In this document: one piece after another, positions 22,307-35,412 of the stretch
How the letters are laid out: the number at the start of each line of letters is the position of its first letter
Position numbering within the stretch: the first letter of the stretch is position 1
DNA from: Lycorma delicatula
Lineage: Eukaryota; Arthropoda; Insecta; Hemiptera; Fulgoridae
Reading direction: 5' to 3'
Length of the DNA stretch: 64,000 nucleotides
Assembly: GCF_047948215.1 (NCBI RefSeq)
Contig: NC_134455.1
Location: 323,508,147-323,572,146 of the forward strand
Position numbers and translations under genes: made by a program
The notes under the pieces: generated by a model
What the model saw: the letters and a program-made list of their open reading frames with translations, nothing else
Databases searched by the model: none
What the model was told of the DNA's origin: nothing

Positions 22307-23596
22307 CGAGGGTCTTTCAATAAGTCCTTAGAAAATACAAGAGATGGCACTTGTAGTATCAAAAATGGTTTGCTTTTAGTAAGCGTTATTTGTCGCTAGA
22401 GTGCAGTTAAAGTTTCAGCTGTATCCATCACGTGGTTTCATTGTCATAGTTAATTGAAGCAACAAGCTATTTATTTAGAAAAATGGAGAAAAGTGAGTTT
22501 CGAGTGGTGATTAAACACATATTTAAAAGGCTTAACACTGAAAGAGATCAAAGCTGAGTTGGATGAAGTTCATGACACCTGTGTTTGCAACTGTTTACAG
22601 TTGGGTAAATGAGTTTAAACGTGACCGTACATCCACAAAAGATGAACACCATTTGGGTCATCCCAAATGGATTGGAAGTGACCACCCCCAAAATGATGAA
22701 CAGAATTCATAATATGGTTTAGAGTGATTGGCAAATCAGAGTGTGCGAAATAGTTGAGGCCACAGGCATATCGCAAGATACAGTGTTTTCAATTTTGCAT
22801 GAAAAATTGGGTGTGAAAAAAATTTCAGCAAGATGGGTGCCGCATTTGCTCTCAGTGGAGAATAAACACAATCATGTGGTTGATTGAGGCTGTTTTGGCA
22901 CTTTTCTGTCACAGTTCTGATGATTTTCTGCATCTATACATAACTGTGGATGAAATATGGATACACCACTACACTCCAGAGACAAAGTAACAGTCAAATG
23001 AGTGGGTTTTTGAAGGTGAACAGGCTTCAAAGAAGGCGAAGATGGTGAAATCAGCCGGCAAGGTGATGGCCACGGTTTTTTGAGATGCATATGTTATCAT
23101 CTACATTGATTACTTGGAAAAAGGACAAACAATAACTATGCATATTATAGTATTATGCATCGTTATTGCACTGGTTAAGCGAAGAAATCAAGTATAAACG
23201 TTCTCATTTGAAAAAGAAAAAATATCCTCTTCCATTAAGACAATGCACCGATGCACACCTGCACAGTTTCTATGGCCAAAATTATGGAATTAAAGTTCAA
23301 ATTATTACAACATCAAACCGTATTTACCAGATTTGGCCCCAGTGATTTTTTTTTTTTTGTATTTCCAAACTTGAAAAAATGGCTTGGTGGGCAGTGGTTC
23401 ACGTCAAATGAGTAGGTCATCCTCCAAACAGTTGCTTATTTTGAGGACCTTCTGAAATCCTACATTTTGGACGATTTAAAAAAGGGAGAAACGCTTGGAA
23501 AAATGAATAGTTAAAGGAGATTATGTTGAAAAATAAAAAAAAAATCTACACAAAATAATTTTTTTTCTTTTTCTAGACTTATTGAACAACCCTCAT
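22307..23596 (+). mobile_element. Complete but inactive mariner transposon
   Basis: The left end CGAGGGTCTTTCAATAAGTC is preceded by TA, and the right end reads, in reverse complement, GAGGGTTGTTCAATAAGTC. These inverted repeats frame 1.29 kb, the usual mariner length. Inside is a transposase relic: MEKSEFRVVIKHIF at 22483, then RICEIVEATGISQD-like helix-turn-helix sequence (22735-22790), TVDEIWIHHYTPETK around the first catalytic Asp (about 22945-22990), HxDNAPMHTC with the second (about 23238-23265) and YLPDLAPV with the third (about 23320-23345), giving the DD34D spacing of mariners. Numerous stops and frameshifts show it cannot make transposase. Confidence 0.92.
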
Positions 23597-24065
23597 TAAT
23601 TGACATTGTCTACTTCACTGAACTAATACACTGCTGGATATCATTTTGGAATACAGGACTACAAGACATACATCACTCTTTCACTGTAGGGGTTGGCTGT
23701 ATAATGAACAGTTTACAGAAATATACATTCAGGGAAATCAGTTATAACATGTACTATTTTCACCTTAGATGTATGGTTCAATCATGAGATAGGCTGCAAT
23801 AGATTATATAAAGAATGAGATTAATGTACCATTTTGTTTTAGAATGAAAGGATTACATTTTGTTGTGTGAGAAATATAATGGATATTTTCTTTTGAATGT
23901 GTACAGGGTTCAGTAGGGAAACCTGATAGTTTTTTGAAATGATAGTACAAAGTTGTAATCTGATAAAAAACAAAAATTATCTTTTTTTTACTTAAAAAAG
24001 AATAGGTGACATTTATGACTTGTGAGGAAAACTGAATTTAAAAAATTAAGTTTAAAAGTTATGTT

Positions 24066-24420
24066 GGTCCACCAGGCTGGTCTAGTGGTAAACTCATTGT
24101 CACAAATCAGTTGTTCAACAATTGATTTTCAAAGTCGAAATTTCTCACATTCAGATCCTAGTATAAGTTAGTTGTTTTTATATGGATTTAAATACTAGAC
24201 TGTGGATACCGTTGTTCTTTGGTGGTTGGCTAATTAACCACTCATCTCAGGATTGGTGGACCTGAGTCTATAAAAGAATTACATTTACATGTCATACATA
24301 TCATCCTCATGGTACCCGTGTACTTGGGTTTCAATTAACTACACATCTCAGGTATGTTGGCCTGAGTGTACAAGACTACACCTTTTATTCACATGTCGTG
24401 AACAAGAGATGTAGCCGCCT
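24066..24420 (+). mobile_element. tRNA-derived SINE, copy 2, with an internally repeated tail
   Basis: The head GGTCTAGTGGTAAAC (A box) and CAGATCCTAG (weak B box) are followed by the family body TTCTTTGGTGGTTGG. The segment TTAACCACTCATCTCAGG...GGCCTGAG occurs near 24233 and again near 24338, so the tail is partly duplicated compared with the 289-bp copy at 52320. Ends and target duplication were not resolved. Confidence 0.75.
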
Positions 24421-24559
24421 AAGAGACCCGATTCCAGAAAGCTGCATGGGATATCTGGAGACTTCCAGAGATTCATAACAAAGAAAAAAATCATCTTCAT
24501 CTCATTGGTCTGGGTGGGAGGGTTGCTTATTTATCATTAATTGAACTGATTGCAATATA

Positions 24560-25311
24560 TACATTTATTCGAAGTCTTAGCTCAACAAGATCAGCTGGCT
24601 AAGTTAGTACATAAAACTCGATTTTTAATGAAACCCCCACAACAAAAAATCTAGCAGGGACAATCCTGGGGAGCAAAGTGCCATTCAATTGGACCTTTGC
24701 GACCAATCCACCAACCTAAGAATTGTGTATAAAGAAAATCTCAAATTCTAGGCGGTAGTGAGAGGTGGTGCTAGTAATCTTGCGGATAGTAATGGTATCA
24801 ATCTTGGTCATTATTGTATAACTGAGGAATTGGAAAATTTTGTAGCACGTCCAGATAAAAATTACCATTTACAGCTGCCTCCTGGAAGGATTTTTTGCTT
24901 ACGTCACAAAAAACATTGACGTTAGGACTATCACTAGTGGGCTGTAAAGTTTCATGAGGGATTTTGCTACTCACCTTGCAAATGGTGTGAAATATTGACT
25001 CTTCATTAAAAATGTATCATTGTCTGCAATTCTATCCATCATTTCCACAAAGAAATGCAGCTGAGCAACTTTGTTGCCATCTGTAATGTTTTGAACATGG
25101 TTAGTTTGTATGGCTTCAAGTGCAATCATTTGTATAATACTCATCAGACAGTTGTTTGTGGAATGGCAGTCTCATGTTGAGTTGATTTCTTTGGACTGAG
25201 TACAATACTTTCTTTGAATTGTCCCACCGTAGCTTCAGGGACATGTGGGCGTCCTGGTGATTTTGTATGTTTAATAGAACAACCTGCCTAATCAAAGGTT
25301 TGGTGCCAAGA
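24560..25311 (-). mobile_element. Tc/mariner-superfamily transposon relic
   Basis: On the minus strand, from about 25275 downward in changing frames: SPGRPHVPEATV (a linker typical after the first DNA-binding helix-turn-helix), SPKKSTQHETAIPQTTV (second helix-turn-helix), LHLKPYKL, then catalytic-domain remnants NVFCDV and AVNGNFYLDVLQNFPIPQL (about 24905-24830). The order and motifs match Tc3-like transposases that are common in arthropods. It is heavily decayed and no inverted repeats were found. Confidence 0.65.
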
Positions 25312-25312
25312 G

Positions 25313-26190
25313 CAGTAGCGGCTTGTGTATAGGCACTGTGGAACTGCAGAACCCCTATTTCCACTTGATATTATTGATAACATTTAATATGAGTCTTTTT
25401 TTCTTTATAATTGTACAATATATATTCCTTAAGCCTAATGTCGGTACCCATCTCCCAGCTTATAAAAAAGATAAAAAAATCTTTGTATGGAACTGTGCGC
25501 TTCACAGTTCAAGGAGCGTGGTGTTTGGCTGTTGTGCGCATGCACACATAGGAAGCTGCACCCAAGGCTGCGAGGGAGAGGGAGCACTGTGCTCCTGCAG
25601 TACCGACCCTGGCGTGCTGGTGGAAAGTAGTTTATTTTTTACTCCAAGTATGTATGGAACATCCCTTGCTTGCTTCGTTTTCTAGTTTAGTCATGGAAGG
25701 AGTATGAAAGTGGCTTAGTTGTTTTTTCAGTAGTGATCAGAAGGTGGTGAAAGCAAGCGCTCTTTGATTACCAGACCTGTCCAAAACACGCTGGAAGGGC
25801 GAAAGACAAGGTAATGAGTAAAAACTAATTATCTATTTGTTTCTGTGTACATAGAAATTAAAATTAAGCACCATTGGACTATAGTGTTTTTAAGCAGATA
25901 TCTTACTAAGTTATCTAATAATTAATAATAATAAAAAATATTATCTGTATTGACATTTTATTATTTATTTGGTTAAACTGTGTACCATATTCTTGAACAT
26001 GATAAAGTATAGAATTGGATTATTATCCTGCTTCCTGCTATTCTATTTGATTTATTTTTTTCGGTTCTTTTATTTTACAGAAAACTTTAACATGACCTTG
26101 AAAAGACCCAGAAAAAATTTCTGGAGCAATATCCCCACTAATGTTAGCTACAAGCTGCCACTGGCCAAGAGCAAATTGTATGCCTACTAG
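25313..26190 (+). other. GC-rich block and short exon-like segment, possibly the 5' end of a hAT-type transposon
   Basis: In AT-rich surroundings, 25490-25820 is clearly GC-richer and ends in AAGACAAG followed by a donor-like GTAATGAGT (about 25810). About 260 bases on, a pyrimidine-rich stretch ends TTTTATTTTACAG, followed by an ATG opening a short frame MTLKRPRKNFWSNI (26092) that stops at 26190. The text CAGTAGCGGCTTGTGTATAGG at 25313 resembles the CAG-starting ends of hAT elements. A transposon 5' exon pair is my preferred reading. A non-coding promoter exon is the alternative. Neither is proven. Confidence 0.3.
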
Positions 26191-26707
26191 GAGCGTCCCA
26201 ACTGTACTCTAAAAATTACATGAACTGCAGTTTCTGACTGCAAATTGTGAAACCAAAGTGCACAGCGAGAATGTTCTGTACCAGTAAATGTATCCATTTT
26301 TAACAATACTGGTTTCAGCGCTTGTAGCTGTATTTGGTAGTAATGAATTAAGAGTTAAAATTTGATCTGTTTTGCTAAGAAATGAGATTGCAATCAAATT
26401 TATAAGTTATCTAAATTAATTGTTATATGCTTTTAAAGTTGTTAAGTTCTGTTTGAATAACGTAGTAATATTGAATAACAGGACAATTCTGCGATTTATG
26501 AGTATAGGTGATAGGTCTTTTGATGCAGAGATGTAACTTGATGCTGCTACTACAATGCTATTTTAAGTTTTTTTTGAGGACTAGGCACTATGATAAATCC
26601 AAAAAAATAAATGAACATAATTAGTATCCATTTTAGTTATTTTCATGAAAATTTATTTTATTGTCTTCATAATTTTTGTTTCTTTAACTAAAGATTTTAT
26701 GTTACAG

Positions 26708-26874
26708 TCACTTAATGGGTACATTTTACCGCACAATTCGTTTAGTGGAGAATGGCATCAAACCAGTTTATGTTTTTGATGGTAAACCTCCTGAAATGAA
26801 GGCCGGAGAACTGAATAAACGTATGGAGCGTAGAGAAGAAGCTCAAAAAGCATTGGAGAAAGCAGAGGAAGCAG
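26708..26874 (+). CDS. Fen1: Fen1 coding exon with the second catalytic aspartate
   Basis: Opens after TTATGTTACAG; its first T joins the AG of the previous exon to make Ser. It encodes [20 protein letters not shown], then [19 protein letters not shown] and [15 protein letters not shown]. The Asp of YVFDGKPP corresponds to D86 of human FEN1. The region after it forms the helical gateway/cap, through which the 5' flap threads, in known FEN1 structures. The exon ends with a single G before the consensus donor GTACGT at 26875. It is 167 bp with no lesion. The intron before it, at about 22.8 kb, is the longest in the window. Confidence 0.96.
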
Positions 26875-27418
26875 GTACGTGATTTTGTAGGTATTTTATA
26901 GTTTGTTATTTTAGAATTTTGTTCTCCATGTGTGTGTGTGTAATAAACTTTGTTAGGCTGTTTATTGTAGTTTTTGTGCAAGTAATTGTTCAGTAGATTA
27001 GCGCATATCACTGGTTATATTGATTAGCACATTTTGCAGTAGAACCCAAAATTTATTAATTTCTTGCATTTCGATACTGCTTTAACCATTTTTCTTTCAC
27101 TGTGTTCTGTTTATTTGGTGACTCAGTTACAGTGCTTTTTCATTTAAATGCAGTTTTACAGTGGCTGTTTAAGATAACATATATATCCTTTTTTTAATGT
27201 TTTCTGATCAGCTTAGTGAACTTTTTGAAAATATTTATTTTAATATTTTATTTGATTTGGGCTTTAACATCATTATATTTTGAGGTTGCAAATATTATTT
27301 TACAATTTTATGTTTATTAAATTTCATCAAATAATTATCAGCACGTAGTTGTAAATATCCATGTTTTTTTATTGTGTGATGCGCCTCACAAGTTTACAGA
27401 ACATAATTAAGAGTAGGA

Positions 27419-27965
27419 ATGAAAGGCAGAAAAAAGGAAAATGCAAAAAATCTTAGGATGATGCTTTTAAAAAGAAATAAACATTTCAAAAATTATAAAA
27501 ATCAGGTAAATAAACAAATAAAGCAGCAAGAAACTAAATTGTCACATTTGACTGTAATCATTTATACAGAAAACTGTGCTAGATATTTGAAAGAAATTAG
27601 AATTGTTTCACCAATGCTGTTGAAAATTTCTGAAACTCATACCGAAGTTAAAAACCTGTTTTCAAGGATTAAAGTAGTTACCAAAACTAATCAGTTGGTT
27701 TGTATGCCTGTTATGCAGGAAATATTTCTATAAAGGCTATGTAAATATTATAGTCATTAAAGTAACTGTCATATGAAACTACAGAAGAGAGTAAGTGTAG
27801 TGTTGATAAAGAGTAGTTTTGATAAATTTAGAAGACCAGATATTACACGATTTAAAAATTTTAGATAAAGCTGCTGATGCAGGTATTTCAACTGCTGAAT
27901 ACAATTCCAATCCATTTGTTCAAGAAATAAATATTGCTGATATTTACCCTGTATATGAGGTTAAA
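27419..27965 (+). pseudogene. Unidentified coding-like relic
   Basis: A 104-codon open frame (27419-27733; lysine-rich start, then SHLTVIIYTENCARYLKEIR and ISETHTEVKNLFSRIK) and a second stretch at 27819-27965 (EDQILHDLKILDKAADAGIS, then EYNSNPFVQEINIADIYPV) read as protein-like sequence of unusual length and composition for this intron. I do not recognise the family. They may be two parts of one transposon protein interrupted by frameshifts. The second part stops where a mariner begins. Confidence 0.35.
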
Positions 27966-29020
27966 AAAAAAAAAATGTGCGGAATTTTGGTTTCCTCAAA
28001 ACATTTTTATTTATTCACAATATTGATTTTGCCACCTTTAAAGAACTCCCCCTCAGATGTAATACATTTGTGCCAATTCTTTTTCCAATCTTTGAAGCAC
28101 CAGAATGCAATTTTCGGTATTGTGTTTAGCTCCTTCAGTGATTGTCTTATCTCTTCAATGTTGGCAAAACATCATCCTTTCATGGTTCTTTTCAGCTTGG
28201 GGAATAGGAAGAAGGGACCATGTCCAGTGAATACAGAGGCTGTGGCATCATAACAGTGTTGTTTTTGGCCAAAAATTCATGAACAACCACTAAAGTGCAA
28301 GTGGATGCATTATTGTGGTGCAATTGCCATGAATTGTTTCACACAGATCCAGTTGTTTTCTTCAGGTTGCTTCACTCAAATGGCGTAGAACTTCCAGGTA
28401 GTTCTCCATATTGACCATATGACCTGATGGCAGGAACTCATGATACACTAAGCTGTTCAAATCGAAGAACACATTGATGAGAATCTTCACATTCGATCAA
28501 ACTAGACGATCTTTTTTTGTTCTTAGTTTATCACAAAGCATCGATTTGGATGATTGGGCTTAGTTTCGATGTCATACCCATAACTCACATTTCATCACCA
28601 GTTATGACCTGTTTGAGCGCTTCTTGATCGTTGTTCACTTCATTCAGCAACTCCTGAGCAATGTTTATTTGGTACTGTTTTAGGTTGAAATTCAACAATT
28701 TTGGAACAAGTTTTGCTGCCATATTTTTGACATCTAAAACATCCAAAAAAATTGCCTGGCATGAGCCAAATGATATGCCAACAACATCAGTATACTGATT
28801 CAGCGATTGTCCATAATTATTTTCTTCACTTTTTCAATGTTCTCATCGGTTGTTGATGTGCTGGGATGTCCAGGGTGCACGTCATCTTCAATATCATGAC
28901 CCTCTTGGAAATATTAATACCATTTGTAAATGCTTGTTTTATTCATCGAAGAATTACATTCAACATTTTCAACGCGGTGCTGCACTTTATTTCATTCTTA
29001 ATGCAAATTCTTTGTTCCAT
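27966..29020 (-). mobile_element. Mariner-like transposon relic, minus strand
   Basis: The minus strand encodes a decayed mariner transposase. From about 28995 it includes EQRICIKNEIKC, PAHQQPMR, ETKPNHPNRCF (about 28570-28540) and FLPSGHMVNMENYLEVLRHL (about 28440-28380). It ends with IGKRIGTNVLHLRG and SLKVAKSIL (about 28090-28020), a C-terminus matching mariner WKKRWxKCI-type endings. It belongs to a different lineage from the copies at 22307 and 40542. The inverted repeats were not identified. Confidence 0.75.
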
Positions 29021-29803
29021 TTTTTCCAGAAGGTAAAGATTGCTTACCATATGAAAACACGTAATCTTTCCAAAAGCCAACAATAAATTAAACATCCAGA
29101 ACAGCTACCAATGTAAATATACGTTAGGAAAAAGTGTACTAACGCAACAAAAATAAAATTATGACTGTTGGTCTTAAAAAGCACAGAAAATTTAAAAATT
29201 CTATGTATATTTTGATCAAACCTTGTATATTGCAAGATATTGAGGGTTAATGAAATTGGCCGCTGTTGGAAGTTTGTACCGTCATGAACATATGTAGCCA
29301 AAGAAGAAAAACTTAAAATTGCAATAGACCATGTAATCATGTTTTTAAGCCGTACAGAATGATTATGTTAAAAAAAGAAAAGTACACTGAAGGAAAGAAC
29401 TGTCTAATTTATGACCGCTGTGGAATCATGGAGGTCTTTATACTGGGAGGTCCTTCTGTATGTATGTTAAATGCCACAGAGTCTGTGAAGTTTTTTTTCA
29501 TATATGCAGATTTATAATAATTGTAGTTACATATGCAGAGATTTAAACATCTGTTGACGTGTCCCTTTTTTAGGCTTTAATATTATTTTTAGTAACTGGT
29601 TCACTGTAAGATAGAAAAGTATATGACTAGATGAGATTATTACAGTTCTTGGAGCTCCTATATCTCTTATACCTCAACTGCTTTATATCTATCAGCAGTA
29701 AAACTCCACCAGATAAATATTATGTTGCTCTCAAGTTTCTAGAGTAGGGTAGAGTAGAAAATTTTTGGTATTAATGTAGTAGGCGATCTATCACTATAGT
29801 TAG

Positions 29804-30012
29804 TTAGTTGTTAGATGGCGCCACTGAAACGCTATATTGAAATAAGAAAATAAATAATATTATAAATATAATTAACCAAACTTAACCTACGCTCACTTTG
29901 CTCACTAACCTTGACTAGCAAGTGTAGTTTAAGTTTGGTTAGATTATATTTATAATTTTATTTTTTTATCTCAGTACAGTCCAGTGTTTCAATGGCGCCA
30001 TCTAAGAACTAA
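29804..30012. mobile_element. Foldback element / MITE
   Basis: Almost the whole 209-bp segment is an imperfect palindrome. The outer 20 bases (TTAGTTGTTAGATGGCGCCA) pair with 29993-30012 with one mismatch, and inner parts (TATAAATATAATTAACCAAACTTAA and TTAAGTTTGGTTAGATTATATTTATA) also pair, leaving a short centre near 29900-29915. Non-autonomous DNA transposons often have this form. There is no coding capacity. Confidence 0.75.
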
Positions 30013-30037
30013 TAAACTACCGCTGTAGTTTATTAGT
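30008..30037. repeat. Perfect 13-bp palindrome beside the foldback element
   Basis: ACTAATAAACTAC (30008-30020), CGCT spacer, GTAGTTTATTAGT (30025-30037). A further TGTAGTTTATTA copy follows at about 30044-30055. It overlaps the right end of the foldback element. Confidence 0.8.
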
Positions 30038-30055
30038 ACCATTGTAGTTTATTAC

Positions 30056-33000
30056 CATTTTATTTTACAGTAAATTACATCTTTAATGGATAATGAGTTG
30101 GATCAATTCAGACACCAGAAACCTGCATGAATTTCCATGTATTGCCGAACTAATTTTACTGCAGTGTAACATGTTTTCTTTGTTTAACTTCTGTTTTTAT
30201 TATTATTACATCACTATACTTACCTTGTTCAGTTTGTGTTAATGTTTTGACTTGGCATTACTGCTTGTCTGTTTGAAAATCACACTGTAGAGTTTGTCTG
30301 CAAGTGCTTAAACGTTCTGGACTTTTAATTTTAAAATTTTCCATTCTCTATCTCAATTTAGACACTTTTGTAACTCTGAACTTCTCTTTTATTATTTTTA
30401 GCGTCTTGATCCCTCATTAAATTGACTGTACCTCCAAAGACAATATTTATGAAATTATTGATTACTATAATAAGCTTTAGTTTTCTTGGGAATGGATTAA
30501 TAGAAAACTCTTTTAAGAGTGATTGTAACAGAAGCCCAAAAATGTTTACAGATATTGTTGGAGTTGACATTCTATAGTTCTGGTCCAAGTAAACCTGAAT
30601 TTTAAATATTCTTTATCATACAAATGATTGACATTTTGAGTTAATTTCACAATTTTTGTCTTTACTGCATCGTCTCCAGCTTTACTAGTACTAGTATCAT
30701 CATTAGAATCAGTACATGATCTTTTTGTGATCAATTTATCCATTTTATCTTTCTTAAAAAATATATAAATGAAAATATAAAATTAACTTATATAATGCAA
30801 GACTTAAATAAATGTAAACTCGTTTAATTTAAAAAATTGTGTAAGATCACTGGAAAAGAAATCAGCAATATAAACTTCACATTAACTTTTCAGAATTCAA
30901 TTACACACAGAACACATGTTGCTTCTGCACAGTTCATTTACTGATATAGTTTATTGGTATTCTGTCTGCCGTGCCCCTGTTGTCTCCACTTGTAGCCATG
31001 AACACACAGCATTATCAAGTCAACTATATTAGTAAAATGAATTGTGCGCATTGCACAAGTGAGGTGTGTTCTATATTTGAATTCTGATTAAAGAACCAAA
31101 AGATATACTTTGTCGTTCATATTTGCTGATTACAATTTGATACCAAAAATTGTTCTGTATTGTCTTGATTTTTCTTTTACTAAAATTTTTAATTGTGTAA
31201 TCTGATTTTTTCATTGGAACACCATTGTTCTATGGAACATGGATTGAGAACCATGGGTGTAAGGATCGAGTTAAATTTTTTTTGTTCTGTGATGTCTGCA
31301 TGGTAATTTTAGTACTGTTAGTAAAAATTGAAAGAAAAAGGTTAAGAAAAGGATTGCCAGAAAAATGGTAATCCATCGGATGTATTTTAATTACAGCATT
31401 TAAGGAAAATATAGTTGAAGATGGAAGCCTGGTCTATGAAGTCCAGAGAAGGAAAAGAAGGATTAGTAAAGGTAAAACCTTTATTTTTAGGGATGTAGTC
31501 ATTAGTTTAATGGCGGATAACGTGTTGTATTGAAAACGTTTCTAGTGTTTTGTGCACATTGGAATGTTGTGGTTGATGATTATGCATAATAAAGATAAAA
31601 AATAATGGTAATATTCTAATTTCAGTGCTGCAAATCAATGAGGCTAATATTACACTATTTCTTAGCTTGTTTTGTTTGCTTCTGCTTTGAGTCTTTGTGG
31701 TTTGTGCTTATAGATTTAGTACTAAAGTTAAAACAGTTTATGTTATTCAGATTGTAGAATAACACGTAGTCACCTTGTTTAGTTTTTGAGTTAAGCTAAT
31801 AGAAATTTGCACCTGAATGAAGATGTAAATCTTCATTCTCTGATAGTTCAGAGATCTATCTTATCAGCAAAAAATCATTTTAAAGATGGATTACCATTTG
31901 TTTCCAAAGAATTGACAGGTCGGTCATGAATTATGAGTTTTGTCCAAAATATCCCAGATGGAATTCTGGAACCCATACCAAATTGAAAGTCCTCATTAGG
32001 TACATGGATGTATTGTTAAGTGGCAACACTTGTAAAAATTATGTGCCGCTGTTCCATGCTGTACATAGCTAGGCTGAAGTTTGAAATTATAATGCATTTG
32101 TGTTATTCTTGGAACTCTGATGATTTCTCAAGATAATGTGAAGAAGAAATTATAATTTATGTAACACTTTATCCAGTTTTCAGAAAAATACAATTTTGGC
32201 ATGAAAATGAAGAACTTATATACACAGTCCTTATTTTAAGGCATATTATTTATAGTGCGTTGAAAAAGTTTTATCTTGAACTTGTTGTTTTGATGATGAC
32301 AAAGTAAACATAAACAAATATTCTATTCTGCTCAGTATATAAGTGATGAAAGTTTGTATTACACAAAATTAGCTATGAGAAGATACTGAATAACTATAAA
32401 ATAAATATCAATTCAAAAGGTATTAATGAAAATAATTTGAACCTATGTTTAAATAAATGTTAAAGAGATAATAGAACGTTTAGGGTTTTATTTAGTACTA
32501 AAAAAACTCAGAGCCATATGTCTGTGAAAGACAATCTGTAAATTATGTTGTGGAAAGATCTCTTAAATGAATTAGTCATTTTTTTTTAACGAATGATATG
32601 GAAGTATAATATGGCCCTTTTCATAAGCCAAAGAATTGCATTTGAAACCTCTATCAGGACTAATAGAGTTGGCTATTACTTCTAAAAATAAACTAATAAT
32701 TTTTATTAGCAAAGGTTGCTTATTAATAAATATAAACACATAAATTAATAATCTTTCATTTGCTAATTATCTGTCTATCTGATTAATACTTATGGATGCA
32801 AAACAGTGATCTGACTGCCCGTTTTTACATCGTTAAACTCTTTTTGACTTTTTAGGAAGCTCCAAGAGATGATATTGTATTTCAGAATATAATTAGGCAT
32901 AACATAATTTAATGATAATAAACTTATTTTATTGATATGCTTCAAAACTAAATAGTACAATTTGATTTTGTTGCAAAAAAATCAGTTTGATATCCATAAG

Positions 33001-35150
33001 AATTTGTCATTTAACAATAACACCCAAAAAATCATGGAACTACAGCTAAAAAAACACAGTCGGTACAATTAATAGGAGCTCTATACATTTTATTAGTGGT
33101 GATACTTCTATCTGAGAAGTACAGTACAATGATTTTATCTATATTTAAGCAGTTGCAATTCATCCAGTAAATAATGGGACTGCTTATGTAGAATTTTCTA
33201 ATACTTATAAATATCATTCTATTCTCTTTTAGTATATTTATGAAGTCATTAGAAAATTTTCAAGTAATTTTTTATATTTAGTCTAATAATACTTTTGAAA
33301 GCTGATGAGCAAATTATTTTTTGTTATGTTATGGAGATTCCTTACCAAGGAGTTACATTTTAATTTAGGACATTTTTTTAACATTCTTTAGTAATTATGC
33401 AATTTTCTTATTGTGTTTAATTATATTAACTTTTATATTAAACAGGAAGCGAAAAAGGCCATCTGAAAAACATGGGATGGTTGTTAAATTTTTCATCAAA
33501 CTTAATTTTGTTATTATATCCCTAAATAGGAAAGAAACACATATATTTTGAATATAAATTTTCATTGTGGAATTTATCTAAAGCACTTGTCTGACATTCA
33601 GTGTGTTCAATTGAAGAAGTACAGGTTCTCAAAAGTCAAGGTACACTGAACAATTACAGCCCTTCGAATTTACCAAGAAAGTTCATCAAATGGAATGCAT
33701 TTGGTACACTAATTCAAACGCCATCTATTCAGAATGGGAATTCAGGTTGATACCATGCAGTATTAAAACTAGTTTTATTTACACTCCACAATGATCAGAA
33801 CTTGATGATTAAATGTGATCAACAAGCTTTGTAGATTTAATTTTTGAAGATGCTGAAAAAATTCTTTCTAGTTTCACATATTAAAAAAATGGTAATTGAG
33901 GGTTTGGAAGGGAATCAAATTTGGAAGCTAAAACAGAAAAATGCTTGAAAAAAATTATTAGAAAAGGTTAGTTCGAATTTTTTAGCTGCAATGTTGAGCA
34001 TTACACATTTTAACCAAAGAAGATTCTGATTGAATGAAAATAGAACTCTAAAGAAGAAAGGGTAGTAAAAAATGCGCTACAGTGAACTTCACAAAGAAAA
34101 ATACCTAACAGGTAATACCATAGACTTAAAAAAAATCAGCTGACAAATCAAAGCTATTAGTTATATTTTATGTTGTAAATAAATAAGAAATTAAGTTTGT
34201 GGGTAGAATACAGGTCAAATCAGTATTGAAAACTGCATTTCAGTTGATCTATCTGAGTGTTTATTCATATATAAGCACAATAACAAGAATTGACAAATTT
34301 TGTAGACAGTCATAGAAATGATAAATCATTTAAAATAAATCATTTTGTTTCATATAATTATAAAGCATATAATTAAAAATTTCCGCAAACAAATTTGATT
34401 ATACCATTTTTCCCGTTTATGTCTATCACCAAACACATCTGCCATTTGTTTATATTTATTTGGAAAAATTGAAAGAGAAAGGCATTAGCTGAAGTTGCCA
34501 ATGTATTTTAAGTTAAAAAAAAAACAATAATCAGAAGTGTTCCTTTTTTTAAATATATACATGATTTGTGTAAGATTGTTTTGTGTGGTACAGTAGATAC
34601 TAAACTTTAAAATGCAGTGGCATAGGGCAGCCCAAGGGATACTTTTCTATTCCTTTTACTGCTTGTTGTTTTGATAAAATAAATGAAATATAGAATTTTT
34701 GTTTTGTAACTTAGTTTTTTTTTTGTAATTAAGACATAAGCTGTGATATCTAATTAAACAAATTTTTGATTTGGCACTTGTATATAAAAAATGGAATCTG
34801 TTAAATCTGATTCAAATTTTTCATCTGAAGTTGTAATATATAATTATCATACCCTCCTGGTTATAACACTGACTGTTGAAAGAATTTTGGTTTAATGTGT
34901 TTTAGAATGAATCAAAAACATCTAAACTAATTTATCAAGTTGTTTAGTAGTAGCATGTTGAATGAGAATAATTATTTTTAAACAGGTTTAAGCTGTTGTT
35001 TTGGGGTTAAATTACTGCATGATTGAGATTCTTATAAATACATCTTGGAAATTAGTGAGTACAACTCAAAAATTTGTATAAGTGTTCCCTCCTCCCCTAA
35101 AAAATAAATTGTAATCTTACAGTAGAATACTAAATTTTATTCTCAGTGTT
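30056..35150. other. Intronic sequence without an identified gene
   Basis: AT-rich. I see no host exon. Positions 33590-34100 look like a decayed coding sequence (short runs such as FLKMLKKFFLVSH and VIEGLEGNQIWKLKQKN) that I could not place in a family. Confidence 0.35.
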
Positions 35151-35412
35151 TTGAAATGTTCAACTCACAATTAGATAATCACAGAGGAGAATGTTAAGCA
35201 GGTTTTAGAAATGGAAGATCTTGTCCAAAACAGATTTTAAGCAGATAGTTATTTAAAACTAGCCAAAAAAGTTTGATTTTTGAACATTTCCAAAAAGCTT
35301 TTGATTCTATTGTTAGAGATTTTTAAAAGAATTTGGGGCAGGTAATAATAAAACAGTGGAAATAACTAGACAGACACTGACAAACGGAACTTCTAAAATT
35401 AAATTTATGGAA

